This document shows positions 35,717-48,610 of a stretch of 64,000 bases of DNA, piece by piece (the stretch's first letter is position 1; each line of letters starts with the position of its first letter). The notes beneath the pieces are model-generated. The model did no database searches. It saw only the letters and a program-made list of their open reading frames with translations, and was not told the DNA's origin. Made by a program: the position numbers and the translations under genes. The stretch comes from Corella eumyota (taxonomy: Eukaryota > Chordata > Ascidiacea > Phlebobranchia > Corellidae). The DNA lies in contig OY720097.1 in the NCBI GenBank assembly GCA_963082875.1, forward strand, positions 22,328,501-22,392,500, in the 5' to 3' direction.

Positions 35717-37088
35717 TAGGGATGTGCCAAAAAGCTTGGCTTGTACGAGCATCTTAATTTTAAAAAGCTCGGACGAGCAATACGAACTTTTGAATAGCGA
35801 AAATAAATACGTAAGTGACCTTTCGGTACGTAACGCAAAACGTCCGGGAAAAATGCATAAATTTTTGTTGTGGACACGATTTTTTTAAATTATTTAAATT
35901 AAAATTATTACCCCTGCAAGCTTGCTATAGATAAATAATTTAAGATTATATTGCTTTATTTAAAGAAGCGATTTAAAATCGTTAGAACGTACGGTGAAAC
36001 GTCAAACTTTATCTGTTTTAAGAAAATTAAAATAGCCTGAACTTGGGTTAGTGATGTGCTTTGTATTGAAATGCGAAAATTTACGTAAGCTCACGTAAAT
36101 TCACATGAAGAAATGTAAGTATTTCGATATGCTCAGGAGTTACCGGTTACGAAGCGGGCTAGCAATAGCTTCCGCTGTACTAAAAAGTCTTTCAATAAAA
36201 ACACTTGTTGGCGGCGTGACAACAATTGAATAGCAACGTCATATCTCGCGTGATATAAATAAACCCATATAGATACTGATATGTATAATATAAATCATAT
36301 ACTAATATGTATATATGTATTAGGGATGGACTGAAATCCAAATTACTCGTATTCGACGAGCCCGAGTATTTTGTTGCGATACTCGGCCGAGTCCGAGTAC
36401 TCGGTTATGACGTCATTTAAACGTATAACTGTTCACGAAAATTTTTCCCGCATAATTTTAAACACCAAAATTTGCCAAAAAACACGTATTTATAGATAAT
36501 AAAGTGTTTAACGTTGGCAAAACTACTTACCGCTGATAGCAATTTCATTTTAAGTCCAAACAAAAATGCAAGTCCCAAATTTATTATGCGTAAAATTATA
36601 CTATGTAAAAAGTGTATTTGTTGCGCAATCGTTGCTTAAATAACGTGATATATTTGAGAGTAGATTATAATTTATTAGAAAAAGGCAAACCTCGTGTTTT
36701 TTTGAGTTTAGTAAATCGTATACGATCTTAAATAACAAATTATTACTCGGTGTCCGAGTACTAAAGAATGCTCGATGTGCACGAGTATTAAAATATTCTT
36801 AATACTCGGGTTGAGTACTCGGACTCGGATTCGATTGGCCCATCCCTAAGTATATTTATCGGTGAAACGACAAACTTTCGCAGTGTAAATTATAAAACTA
36901 TTACATTTAAAAAGTTATAACACTGCACGGCGTTTGATTTGCATTATAATTTACCGAAAAGAAAAAAATTAATTTAGTTGATAATGCTCGGATAATTTAA
37001 CATGAAAGCTCGGCAAAAACCGAGCCTTTAAAAATGCCTCGGCTAGTACACGAGTACGACCCCGAGCACTTGGCTCGACACATCCCGA
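35717..37088 (-). mobile_element. hAT transposon copy 6, short form, interrupted
   Basis: Short form split by a second element at 36321-36848. Left flank CCGTTATT and right flank CCGTTATC match at 7 of 8 positions, the best-kept target duplication in the window. The last base pairs of the right end are altered (CATCCCGA). Confidence 0.85.
36321..36848. mobile_element. Nested hAT-like MITE, copy 1
   Basis: About 528 bp with ends TAGGGATGG and CCATCCCTA. Sub-terminal repeats are rich in ACTCGG/CCGAGT (TACTCGGACTCGGATTCG and relatives). It has no coding frame and sits inside the larger hAT element. Its ends resemble the host element's TAGGGATG, so related transposase machinery may have moved both. 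Confidence 0.8.
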
Positions 37089-37266
37089 CCGTTATCCAAA
37101 GATAATCGATTAACTGGTTAACTATACACACAAGTAACAAATATAGTCTTGCTATTACCTGACATAAAATATTCTCTGTTGAATAAAATTCGATGGAATT
37201 TTCTAAAAATAAAAAGCTTTGTTCGTTGCTCGGCGTTACTAGGTTACTCGAGTCTGATAGTACTTT

Positions 37267-37394
37267 ATATCTCTACTGTAAAAAAACAAGAGAAATAAAA
37301 AGATCTCTACTGTAAACTATATACCAGTTAAAAACAAGAGAACTAAAGATCTCTACTGTAAGCTATATACCAGTTAAAAACAATAGAACTAAAA
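37267..37394. repeat. 46-bp minisatellite, 3 units
   Basis: First unit internally deleted as at 23895; the two arrays next to spacers S1 and S2 share this lesion. Confidence 0.9.
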
Positions 37395-38421
37395 AGAATT
37401 TACACAAAGGTTGTTTATACAAAAAAATACAGGGTTTAAAAACATTTATGATTTGTTAACAATAAAAATGCTTTTAAAATGTAATTTTAATAACAAATTG
37501 TAAAATTGAAATATTTTAGTGGCATTGTTTTAGTAATATCCTGATATTTTTAACATTTATTTACAATAAAAATAATTCAAATTAACTAAATTATGCAAAG
37601 GCTACAAAACCAGTCTGTTTAAAAAAACTAACCGGTAAGAAGTACAACCATAAATAATTTTCTGAAACATACATTTCACCAAAAACCAGTTGCATGAAAA
37701 CCCATATTATTTTCTATTAACTTTTACCCCAATCCTACTAAAAAAAAAACGCAATAAAATTTTTAACAAAATATTGAAATAAAATAAACAAGTTTACAGT
37801 GGGTTTAGTTGGAAAAAAGGGAGTAACTTTTATACCCGACAGGGGGTTACTTTACTATTGGGGTGAAACCATTGAATAAACCACTCAATGGGTTTTGCAT
37901 TAATCGGTCACAAGGTCGACTTCACAGCCTAAATATAAAAGAATCTTTTATAACCCCAGCCCAATCTTTAGTTGTATAAGTTATTTAACTTATAATAACA
38001 CAGAAAGTCAACTAACATCTAAATTCAAAAATTTTATGCAGTGCCAGTTGTAACAAACTTAAAAAAGACAAAAAAGTGACTACTAGAGTAAATTAGGGTA
38101 TAGAAAAGTGCCTACCTACTACACCCTTTATTCATGCTAGGACAAAAGTGGGGATAACTTGTGGGTTGTTGCATCCTTCTTATTTGTGCCTGGCTCAGTT
38201 GTATAGGTTAACAATAATCTAAACAAAGTTACAAAATTAAACCAAGATATATCTAAACATTATTTCATAAATTTGGCTTGTGTTTAATTTAAACACACAT
38301 TTGTATATGCTATTGAAAAATTTAGTTGAATGACATATCATTGTGGTGTTGACACCCCTGTTGTAGTAATATAAATAATACAATAAACAAATCTAATTTT
38401 CAAAAACACTCAAAAACCAAC

Positions 38422-39086
38422 CTGTTTTCATCTGTAATATTAACAGCTTGTGTCCCAATAGAATAAGCATGACTACCTTGCAACAGACATGCAGCTGCAT
38501 TGTCAGGACATTGAGATAAATAAGTATAAAGTTCCGAGGGGAATTCATTGTGGATATTTCGACAAACATTTATGTAAATACCGTCATGTGATGTCTCTGA
38601 TGGGGTCGAAGGGTCACCGATGTAGTAATACCCCCCTAAATTTAAAGATAATTTAATTGAATAATAATATTTAATATAGGATTATATACGCTAATGATTT
38701 TATGACCTTATTTTTTTCAAGTTTAAAAGATAACTTTAAGACCAAAATTATAAACCTGATTGCCAGAGTTTCCAAATTTCTTCCCGACAAGTTTGTGAAC
38801 GTTACATTTAACTTGTTCCTGAGTATCTGTAATCATAGAAAAATGTGTAAATTAAAAAGTATATAATACCAAAATGATATTGAAGTAAAACTAATTAAAC
38901 ATATATTTACAATTTAAATTTAAAAGTTACCAAGTTGTTCCACAGTCAAAAGTGATGCTGCTCCAATAAAAACTCGACTGAGAACATTTCTTTGTCGAGT
39001 TAAACTCGAGATAAAACCAACAGAATCAACCGAGTCATAATTTATACTTGGTGAGATTGTGGATTCCCCATTAGATAAATGAGTGG
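38422..39086 (-). pseudogene. CI-MPR/IGF2R-like repeat fragment, damaged copy S2
   Basis: Pieces at 38931-39086, 38756-38818 and 38422-38635 (minus-strand order), equivalent to those in S1. The third piece is fully open, with the expected three Cys (INVC, QCP, AAAC). The second is identical to S1. The first is 156 bp instead of 158: one base is missing in the run encoding VGFYLEF and one near the donor, so its frame is broken. Splice sites look preserved, but this copy cannot give the full repeat. Confidence 0.6.
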
Positions 39087-39209
39087 CTGTAAAATAATTT
39101 ATTGTATTTAGTTTCTTTTTATTGTAAGTTTTTTACATAACAGTAGAGGTAACAATTTAAAAGGTTTAATTAATAATATATTAGATCTATAAAAAAACTA
39201 ACACAACTA

Positions 39210-39281
39210 CAAGCAGTGGGGATCAAACCCAACACCCTATGTGGTGATGGCCAGGGCTGTTAGATTATCGGCTATCAAAGG
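39210..39281 (-). repeat. Possible tRNA-derived SINE remnant (S2)
   Basis: Counterpart of 25821-25892 with the same B-box-like GGGTTTGATCCCC on the minus strand. Confidence 0.3.
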
Positions 39282-40968
39282 ATTCGACTTGCTAAAAAAG
39301 AGGGTTTTTACAGCAAAAAGTCAGCGTATAGGTTCAATGTTAAATTTCAATTATTACAACATCTTTTAGTTTTTAGAATATTAGTTTTTAGGACTTATGC
39401 CCTGAAAACTAAGTTAAGAGTGGAATAAAAAAAGACATTGGTTTTTGCTTTCAAAATTTTAACTAGCTGCAGACCCTCATGATTACTCGCAGGTTGAATC
39501 TTTTGCCCCTTCCTGACTTTGCTTTGACTGCTATGTCATGCTGCCAGGTAAACTTACATGATTTTACACAATTAAATACATAATACCACTTGCCAGCAGC
39601 AAGATTTAAACTTAAAACATCAAGATGTTGCCAGAATGACAAAAATTTATGCAAAAAATAAATAAATATAAATAAACTTACCACAAAACTTCAATATTTC
39701 CTGCAGTAAAACAAATTTTAAATTTATGCTGGACATGGAAGTATGGGGGGGTTTACCTTCAGGTGCTTACCCAAACTTCAGTGACATCATCATGCATTTT
39801 TTATCCTTATTTACCTAAATTAACCCGAAATTGTAACCTAAATTTTGTATAACTAACAAATAACTAAACAGCATTAAATTAAAAATTAAATTTAAGTTGA
39901 TAACCTTAAAAAATTAGAACAACCAATATTATGTTTGTAAAACCTAATGATGTATATGTACATACCATTACAACATTAACAAATGTTCACCTAAAGGGGT
40001 TGTAAGATGTGTATATTGTTGTGGTTGTCACTTTAGAATATAGGTGACTATGCACAGCCTATTCACGATCTTGTGTGTACACAGTTTATTTAGAAGTGCT
40101 CATTAACAAGACCACTAGCTGGTAGAAGTGAGCTAAAAACAAATTAGTTCTGTTTGTACAAAAGTAAAATATTTTTATAAGATCACGCAAGTATTCAGGT
40201 TCGACAAACTACCTCTACCGTGTCACAAAGAAATAACATATTTGAAATTTACCCTAAACCAAGCTATAAAAACACTTATAAATAATTGTTAGTCTAAAAA
40301 TCTGATTATTGACAATAGTAATTTTTAAAATCTAACTACATCCTTTTTAAAGCATAAATATTTAAATAATAATACTTACAAACCTAAAGTCAATTTTGAT
40401 TTCTTTTTAAAAATTTGCATTTTTTAAAGGTCAGGTTCTAATTCTTCATAAACTTTGCAATATGCTTTATGATGTCACTGTAGCAGTTCCAGATATCAAA
40501 ACAACTCAAATATTATTATATAAATCCTAATAATTCTGAAATATAAAATCAACATTAAATCAAATTTGTACAATTCATTAAGTTTAAGATTAGCATACAA
40601 ATATACCCGAAAATATATAACTGTGAGATTTAAACTGTTTTTCAGATTTAAAAAAAATTACATAAAAATAGCTAAAAAATGGTTATTTTCATTAGGTGGA
40701 ATTTTTAAGATTTAAAGTTTAAGATTAACATACATACATTAAAATATAAACTTAAACATAAAAACTGTTTATAGACATTTAAAAATATTCATACAAATGA
40801 TACTCACAACATAGTTAAACAACAATAAACTAAAAATATTATTGTTCCACAAATACAATGTTTTTAAGCACAAATTTGCATAACATAACTTTTAATATTT
40901 AAAATCCGAAATTAGAAGAAGGGGAAAACAAGTATGATATAGAAGCAAACAATTTTTAGTTTAGCTTC

Positions 40969-43839
40969 TTATTTCTTTACAACAAACTTTAAAATAAATG
41001 GCATAGCATCACATTTTTCAATCAGATATTGGCAAATCATGATCATATCTTGATTCTCATCAATTTTTTGGTAGATTTCAAGTGAAGTTTGAAAATCGGA
41101 TAATGCTTCTTTATATTGACCGAGCTCATATTTGGACTTTCCAATCCAATAATGACAATTAGCAACACAACTGCTCTTAGTTGGATTGTCATCAATTTGT
41201 TGGTGGATTTTAAGAGAAGTTTGGAAATCGGACATTGCTTCTTTATATTGACCGAGCTTATATTTGCAATTTCCAATCCAATAATGATCGTAAGCAACAT
41301 CACTGCTCTTAGTTGGATTGTCATCAATTTGTTGGTGGATTTTAAGTGAAGTTTGGAAATCAGACATTGCTTCTTTATATTGACCAAGCTCATGTTTGCA
41401 AATTCCAATCCAATAATGACGATTAGAAACACCCCTGCTCTTAGTTGGATTGTCATCAATTTGTTGGTGGATTTCAAGTGAAGTTTGGAAATTAGATAAT
41501 GCTTCTTTATATTGACCGACGTTATATTTACACAATCCAATCCAATAATGATCGTAAGCAACATCACTGCTCTTAGTTGGATTGTCATCAATTTGTTGGT
41601 GGATTTTAAGTGAAGTTTGGAAATCAGACATTGCTTCTTTATATTGACCAAGCTCATGTTTGCAAATTCCAATCCAATAATGACGATTAGAAACACCCCT
41701 GCTCTTAGTTGGATTGTCATCAATTTGTTGGTGGATTTCAAGTGAAGTTTGGAAATTAGATAATGCTTCTTTATATTGACCGACGTTATATTTACACAAT
41801 CCAATCCAATAATGATCGTAAGCAACATTACTGCTCTTAGTAGGATTGTCATCAATTAGTTGGTGGATTTCAAGTGAAGTTTGTAAATCAGATAATGCTT
41901 CTTTATATTGACCGACGTTATATTTACACAATCCAATCCAATAATGATCGTAAGCAACAATACTGCTCTTAGTAGGATTGTCATCATATAGTTGGTGGAT
42001 TTCAAGTAAAGTTTGGAATTCAGATAATGCTTCTTTATATTTACCCAGCTTATATTTGCATTTTCCTATCCAATAATGATCGTAAGCAACACTACTGCTC
42101 TTAGTTGGATCTTTATCAATTTGTTGGTAGATTTTAAGTGAAGTTTGTAAATCAGATATTGCTTCTTTATATTGACCGAGTTCATGTTTGCACGAACCAA
42201 TCCAATAATGACAAAGAGCGATATCATCCTCCGAGTTGTTAGTAAACTCAGTTTTGCATATTTCCTGGTTCCACCATTTTATAGCAAAAGTATAAAAACC
42301 TAAAACATAACATATCGCCGGAACCAAATATATTCTAGTTTTTGCTATTTCATTAAGGTCGAACAAATTTTCTTGAAATTGTCGAATTATTAAAAAATAT
42401 TCAACAAGACTTTTTATCCCAACTGTTTTATCAACAAACTTATTTTGTATTTCTGATTGTTGAACTGTATCGTCTTGTGATTTCTTATCCATGTAAACTT
42501 TTAATCTTGTCTCACATGCAACGGCGATGGCAAATTTAAGATTGCAACCAATTTCTTCTGTTAATTTATTTTCTTGAAAAAGACTTTCTAGAATGTCAAA
42601 GCAACATGATTCTTTTATGTCATGAATTTTACCAATTGCTGAAACAAATAAAGTTGAACTTCTGTAAATCATTCTTTTTATGTTTAGTTTATTGCAATTC
42701 TGCAAATTACCTAATTGAGTTAGCACATCAAAATCTTTTTTATTTTTTTTGATTTGTTCTTTAACTGAAATTTGATAATGCTTTACATTTAATAAAGACA
42801 TTTCCTTATCAACAAATTTCCAAAATTGTTGGTATATTTGTTGATTTCCCGCAACAAAACATGATGTCATCAACATATCAGCCAAGTGGTAACCATTCTT
42901 TATATTTTTATCTGACCCAATAAAACTTGCCATTTTGCTAACAGTTTGAATTAACTCAAGTGTAAATTGTTTGTTTGTAGTTTTTATTTGCCTTCCAAGT
43001 GGAGATTTACAAGCATGTGGCATCATTCCATCAAAAGAAATGCCAAGGGGTGTGAGAGCATCGTAAAAGTTAAATTTAGTTGAATCTCCGCTATTTAAAC
43101 TTGGAATATTAACAGCAGGAAGAATAGTTTCTCCAAGATTAATCAAAATAATTTGAAAGATCACAGCAAACCATCTGAAGTATTCTTTTATTTTTTCTTG
43201 ACCTTTTTCAGACAATTCTGTGATATTGTCATCCAAAACTATAACATTTTCAAAATCAGAGTAAGGAGTTATTTCCCTTCGTGAAAGTGATCCAAGTCCC
43301 ACTAAAGCATATTCACATGGGGGATTTTCCATTATTTCTTCACAAAACCTTGCAAGGCATTTCATAATTTTTGTATAATCTTCACTTATTATATTCTGCA
43401 GGTTTCTTATAGCTTTAACTTTTTCACTTTTAAGTTTTGTGAATTCCTCGTTAAATATGTTTTCAGGAATCTGAGAAATGGTTTTAAGTATATTATTAAC
43501 CTTGTTTCTCATTTCTGCAACATCTTTAGCAATTATTTCTGAATATTTAATTAAATCTGCTTCTTGGTTTGCTGCATTTGCAATTTTAAGAAGTTCAGAG
43601 CAAAATTGACGAAGATCTTGTTTAATTTCTTCCACATTTTCAGGTTTTCTAACAATAACTGCATTTAGTAAAGCTGCACTTTGAATTAACTTGATTTTGT
43701 CAGCTTGTTGTAAACCTTCAGTTTTGTAAATTAAACCAAGTTTATGGAAAAGTTTTGCAGATTGTTTTGGAAAATTTTCCTTTCCATTTTTGTCACAAAT
43801 TTGTTTAAGTTGTTCAACAATCTCATCCTCTCTTTCCAT
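40969..43839 (-). CDS. Gene 4: nucleotidyltransferase-TPR repeat protein (956 aa)
   Basis: Single-exon member starting MEREDEIVEQ. The linker is 26 residues shorter than in genes 2 and 3 (TEGLQQADKIK at 40-50), as in gene 5. Nucleotidyltransferase core: G183-S184, D195/E197, followed by TELSEKGQEKIKEY as in genes 1 and 5. Nine 44-residue TPR-like repeats run from H544. Repeats 4-5 (LCKYNVG then ICKHELG) recur almost unchanged as repeats 6-7, a 264-bp duplication. The conserved helical region has LKVYMDKKSQDD where the other copies have LRVYMD(K/M)KSQDD. No lesion is seen. The last repeat is degenerate and caps the array before CDAMPFILKFVVKK. Confidence 0.85.
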   Translation of the reverse strand: MEREDEIVEQLKQICDKNGKENFPKQSAKLFHKLGLIYKTEGLQQADKIKLIQSAALLNAVIVRKPENVEEIKQDLRQFCSELLKIANAANQEADLIKYSEIIAKDVAEMRNKVNNILKTISQIPENIFNEEFTKLKSEKVKAIRNLQNIISEDYTKIMKCLARFCEEIMENPPCEYALVGLGSLSRREITPYSDFENVIVLDDNITELSEKGQEKIKEYFRWFAVIFQIILINLGETILPAVNIPSLNSGDSTKFNFYDALTPLGISFDGMMPHACKSPLGRQIKTTNKQFTLELIQTVSKMASFIGSDKNIKNGYHLADMLMTSCFVAGNQQIYQQFWKFVDKEMSLLNVKHYQISVKEQIKKNKKDFDVLTQLGNLQNCNKLNIKRMIYRSSTLFVSAIGKIHDIKESCCFDILESLFQENKLTEEIGCNLKFAIAVACETRLKVYMDKKSQDDTVQQSEIQNKFVDKTVGIKSLVEYFLIIRQFQENLFDLNEIAKTRIYLVPAICYVLGFYTFAIKWWNQEICKTEFTNNSEDDIALCHYWIGSCKHELGQYKEAISDLQTSLKIYQQIDKDPTKSSSVAYDHYWIGKCKYKLGKYKEALSEFQTLLEIHQLYDDNPTKSSIVAYDHYWIGLCKYNVGQYKEALSDLQTSLEIHQLIDDNPTKSSNVAYDHYWIGLCKYNVGQYKEALSNFQTSLEIHQQIDDNPTKSRGVSNRHYWIGICKHELGQYKEAMSDFQTSLKIHQQIDDNPTKSSDVAYDHYWIGLCKYNVGQYKEALSNFQTSLEIHQQIDDNPTKSRGVSNRHYWIGICKHELGQYKEAMSDFQTSLKIHQQIDDNPTKSSDVAYDHYWIGNCKYKLGQYKEAMSDFQTSLKIHQQIDDNPTKSSCVANCHYWIGKSKYELGQYKEALSDFQTSLEIYQKIDENQDMIMICQYLIEKCDAMPFILKFVVKK

Positions 43840-44144
43840 TGTTTTAAGGTAAATGTATTTGCTTTTAAGTAAAATATTGAAAGTTCAAAATCTGATTTGT
43901 TAAACCAAAAAAAATGTTTATTTGCCAAAACAGCAAGAACTTTTCTGTGCAGATTTATCAAACTTATTTTATAATTTTTATTGGTATAACCAAGCTATTA
44001 AAAATAAAATATTTTTGTAATTCTATCTGAGATAAGATTACAAAACCTTTCCTAATAACAGTAAAATTGAATATGATGCCGATAGTATAACATAAGTTTT
44101 ATTTAAATTAACACATTACTGGCAGCACAAAACTAGAATTCTTT
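43840..44144 (-). promoter_or_regulatory. 5' flank and putative core promoter of gene 4
   Basis: TATA-like TTATAAAATAAG on the minus strand at 43963-43974, CTGCACAG just downstream, and the GATA-type palindrome at 44017-44041 (here GTAATTCTATCTGAGATAAG, a slightly altered version). Arrangement and spacing are as in gene 3. Confidence 0.4.
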
Positions 44145-45037
44145 GCTATTACCTGGCTTAAATTATCGTACGTTAAATAAAACTCAATGAAATGTTTCAG
44201 GAAGAGAAAGCATTTGTTTGTTGCTCAGTGTGGCTAGGTTACTCGTACCTGATGTAACTTAATATCCCTACTCTATAAACTATATACCAGTTAAAAACAA
44301 GAGAAATGAACAGAATTTACTGTCATAGTTAATTTCATTATATTTTCATCAACTTTTAACTCTTTTAACTTAACAGTTAAACAAAAACAACATAATTTTA
44401 CAACTGGCGATTTAATTAAATAAATACTAGGATTTACTTGTTAAAAAAACACTTTTTAAAAACATATTTAACAAAAAGTGAGCTATATAATTTTACTATG
44501 AATTTACCACGACAGTTAATTTTAGGGTATGTTAAACTTTTTAATTAAACCACTTTTTAAAAACATACAAAATTAAATTAAGCTTAAAAATATAACAAAA
44601 CGACCATTGTCAGTTTTTTTAAGAAAGAAATACTAAAATAAAAGTGATAATAAATATTAACAACTTAACCAAAATACAACATCACGGTCTTATAAATAAA
44701 AATACCAAATTTATTTTACCTGCCACTCACAGAAAATCAATTAACTGGTTATACTCAAGAATTTCCCATTTCTTAACTTAAACGTTAAACAAAACGACAT
44801 AATTTTACAACTAACAATTTAATTAAATAAATACTTGGACTGACTTGTTAAAAAAACATTTTTTAAAAACATATTTAACAAAAAGTGAGCTACATAATGT
44901 GAAACAGGAACTCTGTCAGTTTTTCTAATAAGAAACACAATAATAGAGTGTAATACATGTTAACAACTTAACCAAAACACAAAATACAATATCACCGTTT
45001 TACAAATAAAAATATCAACTTTATATTAACCGTTATT

Positions 45038-46007
45038 TAGGGATGTGCCTAAAAGCTTGGCTTGTACGAGCATCTTAATTTTAAAAAGCTCGGACGAGCA
45101 ATACGAGCTTTTAAATAGCGAAAATAAATACCTAAGTGACCTTTCGATACGTAACGCAAAACGTCCGGGAAAAATGCATAAATTTTTGTTGTGGACACGA
45201 TTTTTTTTAATTATTTGAATTAAAATTATTACCCCTGCAAGCTTGCTATAGATAAATAATTTAAAATCATATTGCTTTATTTAAAGAAGCGATTTAAAAT
45301 CGTTAGAACGTACGGTGAAACTTCAAACTTTACCGGTTTTAAGAAAATTGAAATAGACTGAACTTGGGTTAGTGGTGTACTTTGTATTAAAATACGAAAA
45401 TTTACTTAAGCTTACGTAAATTCACATGAAGAAATGTATTTCGACATGCTCAGGAGTTAACTGGTTACGAAGCGGGCTAGCAATAGCTTCCGCTGTACTA
45501 AAAAGTCTTTCAATTTGGGTTTAGTGACCATGCCATAACATACTTAAAATCTTTATGTAAACATTAATACTTTTGGCATGTTTTAAATCATTAAATTGAT
45601 TTTGTCATTTTTTCCCGTCGCATTGTTGTAATATTAATTGTATATCGTATTTATTATTTACTTTTATCAATGTGCGAAAAACCTAAATAAAAAAAAAATA
45701 AAAACACTTGTTGGTGGCGTGAAAACAATTGAATAGCAACGTCATATCTCGCGTGATATAATAAAACCATGGAGATACTAATATGTATATAACGACGAAC
45801 TTTTGCAGTGTGAATTATAAAACTATTGCATTTAAAAAGTTATAACACTGCACGGCGTTTGATTTGCATTATAATTTACCGAAAAAAAAAATTTAGTTGA
45901 TAATGCTCGGATAATTTAACGTGAAAGCTCGGCAAAAACCGAGCCTTTAAAAATGCCTCGGCTAGTACACGAGTACGACCCCGAGCACTCGGCTCGACAC
46001 ATCCCTA
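45038..46007 (-). mobile_element. hAT transposon copy 7, long form
   Basis: 970 bp with the hATC remnant and the segment missing from short copies. Start reads TAGGGATGTGCCTAAAAGC, a variant shared with copies 8 and 9. Confidence 0.85.
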
Positions 46008-46182
46008 CTGTTATCCAAAGAAAATCAATTAACTGGTTAACTACACACAAGTAACAAATATAGTCTTGCTATTACCTGACATAAAATATTCTCTGTTGAA
46101 TAAAATTCGATGGAATTTTCTAAAAACAAAAAGCTTTGTTTGTTGCTCGGCGTTACTAGGTTACTTGTGTCTGATGTTACTT

Positions 46183-46276
46183 TATATCTCTACTGTAAAC
46201 TATATATCAGTTAAAAACAAGAGAACTAAAGATCTCTACTGTAAACTATATACCAGTTAAAAACAAGGGAACTAAA
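46183..46276. repeat. 46-bp minisatellite, 2 units
   Basis: Two units, the minimum seen in the window; matched by 56803-56896 in array IV. Confidence 0.9.
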
Positions 46277-46886
46277 AAGAATTTACCACTACAGTTAATT
46301 TTAGGGTATGTTAATTAACCTTTAACTCTGTTTTAAAAACCCTGATAAAACAACCTAATTTTACCAATGCTATTTATTCAAATAATTTGATTAACTCTTT
46401 AATTAAACCACTTTTTAAAAACATACATAAAATAAAATAAGCTTAAAAATATAACAAAACCACCATTGTCAGTTGTTATAAGAAAGAAATACTAAAATAA
46501 AAAGTGATAAAAAATATAACAACTTAACAAAAAATACAACATCACTGTCTTATAAATAAAAATAGCAAATTTATTTTACCTGCCACTCACAGAAAATCAA
46601 TTAACTGGTTAAATTTAAGAATTTTCCATTTCTTAACTTAAACGTTGAACAAAACAACATAATTTTACAACTAACAATTTAATTAAATAAATACTTGAAT
46701 TGACTTGTTAAAAAAAACATTTTTTAAAAACATATTTAACAAAAAATGAGCTACATAATGTAAAACAGAAACTCTGTCAGTTTTTTCTAATAAGAAATAC
46801 AAAAAGAGAGTGTACATGTTAACAACTTAACCAAAAAACAATATCGTTTTACAAATAAAAATATCAACTTTATATTAACCGTTATT

Positions 46887-48249
46887 TAGGGATGTGCCTA
46901 AAAGCTTGGCTTGTACGAGCATCTTAATTTTAAAAAAGCTCGGCCAAGCAATACGAGCTTTTGAATAGCAAAAATAAATACCTAAGTGACCTTTCGGTAC
47001 GTAACGCAAAACGTCCGGGAAAAATGCATAAATTTTTGTTGTGGACACGATTTTTTTAAATTATTTGAATTAAAATTATTACCCCTGCAAGCTTGCTATA
47101 GATAAATAATTTAAGATTATATTGCTTTATTCAAAGAAGCGATTTAAAATCGTTAGAACGTACGGTGAAACGTCAAACTTTACCGGTTTTCAGAAAATTA
47201 AAATAGGCTGAACTTGGGTTAGTGGTGTGCTTTGTATTAAAATACTAAAATTTACTTAAGCTCACGTAAATTCACATGAAGAAATGTATTTCGACATGCT
47301 CAGGAGTTAACTGGTTACGAAGCGGGCTAGCAATAGCTTCCGCTGTACTAAAAAGTCTTTCAATAAAAACACTTGTTGGTGGCGTGACAACAATTGAATA
47401 GCAACGTCATATCTCGCGTGATATAATAAAACCATGGAGATACTGATATGTATAATATAATTAATATACTAATGTATTAGGGAAGGGCTAAAATCCAAAA
47501 TACTCGGATTCGACGAGCCCGAGTATTTAGTTGCGATACTCGGCCGAGTCCGAATACTCGTTTATGACGTCATTTAAAAGAATATATAACTGTTCACGAA
47601 AATTTTTTCCGCATAATTTTAAAAGGCAAATATTGCCAAAAACACGTATTTATAGATAATAAAGTGTTTAACGTTGGCAAAACTACTTACCGCTGATAGC
47701 AATTTCATTTTAAGTCTAAACAAAAATGCAAGTCCCAAATTTATTATGCGTAAAATTATACTATGTAAAAAGTGTATTTGTTGCGCAATCGTTGCTTAAA
47801 TAACGTGATATAATTAAGAGTAGATTATAATTTATTAGAAAAAGGCAAACCTCGTGTTTTTTTGAGTTTAGTAAATCGTATACGATCTTAAATAACAAAT
47901 TATTACTCGGCGTCCGAGTATTAAAAAATGCTCGATGTGCACGAGTATTAAAATATTCTTAAAACTCGGGTTGAGTACTCGGACTCGGATTCGATTGGCC
48001 CATCCCTAAGTATATTTATCGGTGAAACGACAAACTTTCGCAGTGTGAATTATAAAACTATTGCATTTAAAAAATTATAACACTGCACGGCGTTTGATTT
48101 GCATTATAATTTACCGAAATAGAAAAAAATTAATTTAGTTGATAATGCTCGGATAATTTAACGTGAAAACTCGGCAAAAACTGAGCCTTTAAAAATGCCT
48201 CGGCTAGTACACGAGTACGACCCCGAGCACTCGGCTCGACACATCCCTA
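46887..48249 (-). mobile_element. hAT transposon copy 8, short form, interrupted
   Basis: Short form with the nested element at 47478-48008, at the equivalent place to copy 6. Confidence 0.85.
47478..48008. mobile_element. Nested hAT-like MITE, copy 2
   Basis: About 531 bp, the most diverged of the three copies (left end TAGGGAAGG). Same ACTCGG-rich sub-termini and same insertion point. Confidence 0.8.
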
Positions 48250-48424
48250 CTGTTATCCAAACAAAATCGATTAACTGGTTAACTACACACAAGTAACAAA
48301 TATAGCCTTGCTATTACCTGACATAAAATATTCTCTGTTGTATAAAATTCGATGGAATTTTCTAAAAATATAAAGTTTTGTTTGTTGCTCGGCGTTACTA
48401 GGTTACTCGTGTCTGATGTTACTT

Positions 48425-48610
48425 GATATCCCTACTGTAAACTATATATCGGTTAAAAACAAGTGAACTAAAGATCTCTACTGTAAACTGTATATCCAGT
48501 TAAAAACAAGAGAACTAAAGATCTCTACTGTAAACTATATACCAGTTAAAAAAAAGAGAACTAAAGATCTCTACTGTAAGCTATATACCAGTTAAAAACA
48601 ATAGAACTAA
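48425..48610. repeat. 46-bp minisatellite, 4 units
   Basis: Four units. One has TGTATATCCAG with an extra base, a variant also found at 63079-63218. Confidence 0.95.

Larger units (their letters stand above)
30955..37401. repeat. Macro-repeat array II (3 hAT-bearing units)
   Basis: Same organisation as array I. TTTACCACGACAGTTAA recurs at about 31317, 33233 and 35099. hAT order is long, short, short with a nested insertion. The first 1.2 kb is nearly identical to the start of array I (17868 onward), so the arrays were copied together with the gene. Array II then diverges in minisatellite number. Confidence 0.85.
37402..40968. other. Spacer S2 (duplicated block between array II and gene 4)
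   Basis: Counterpart of S1 and S3. It carries an insertion of about 90 bp relative to S1 near 37630-37720 (AACCGGTAAGAAGTACAACC...), also present in S3 (near 48850). It contains the CI-MPR-like pseudogene pieces at 38422-39086 and a possible tRNA-derived remnant at 39210-39281. No other gene is recognised between 39300 and 40968. The final 200 bp match the 3' flanks of genes 1 and 2. Confidence 0.8.

Noticed and set aside
41116-41349. Plus-strand frame antisense to TPR repeats of gene 4 (and 52388-52588 in gene 5)
   Set aside because: Mirror of the 132-bp repeat; no independent support.
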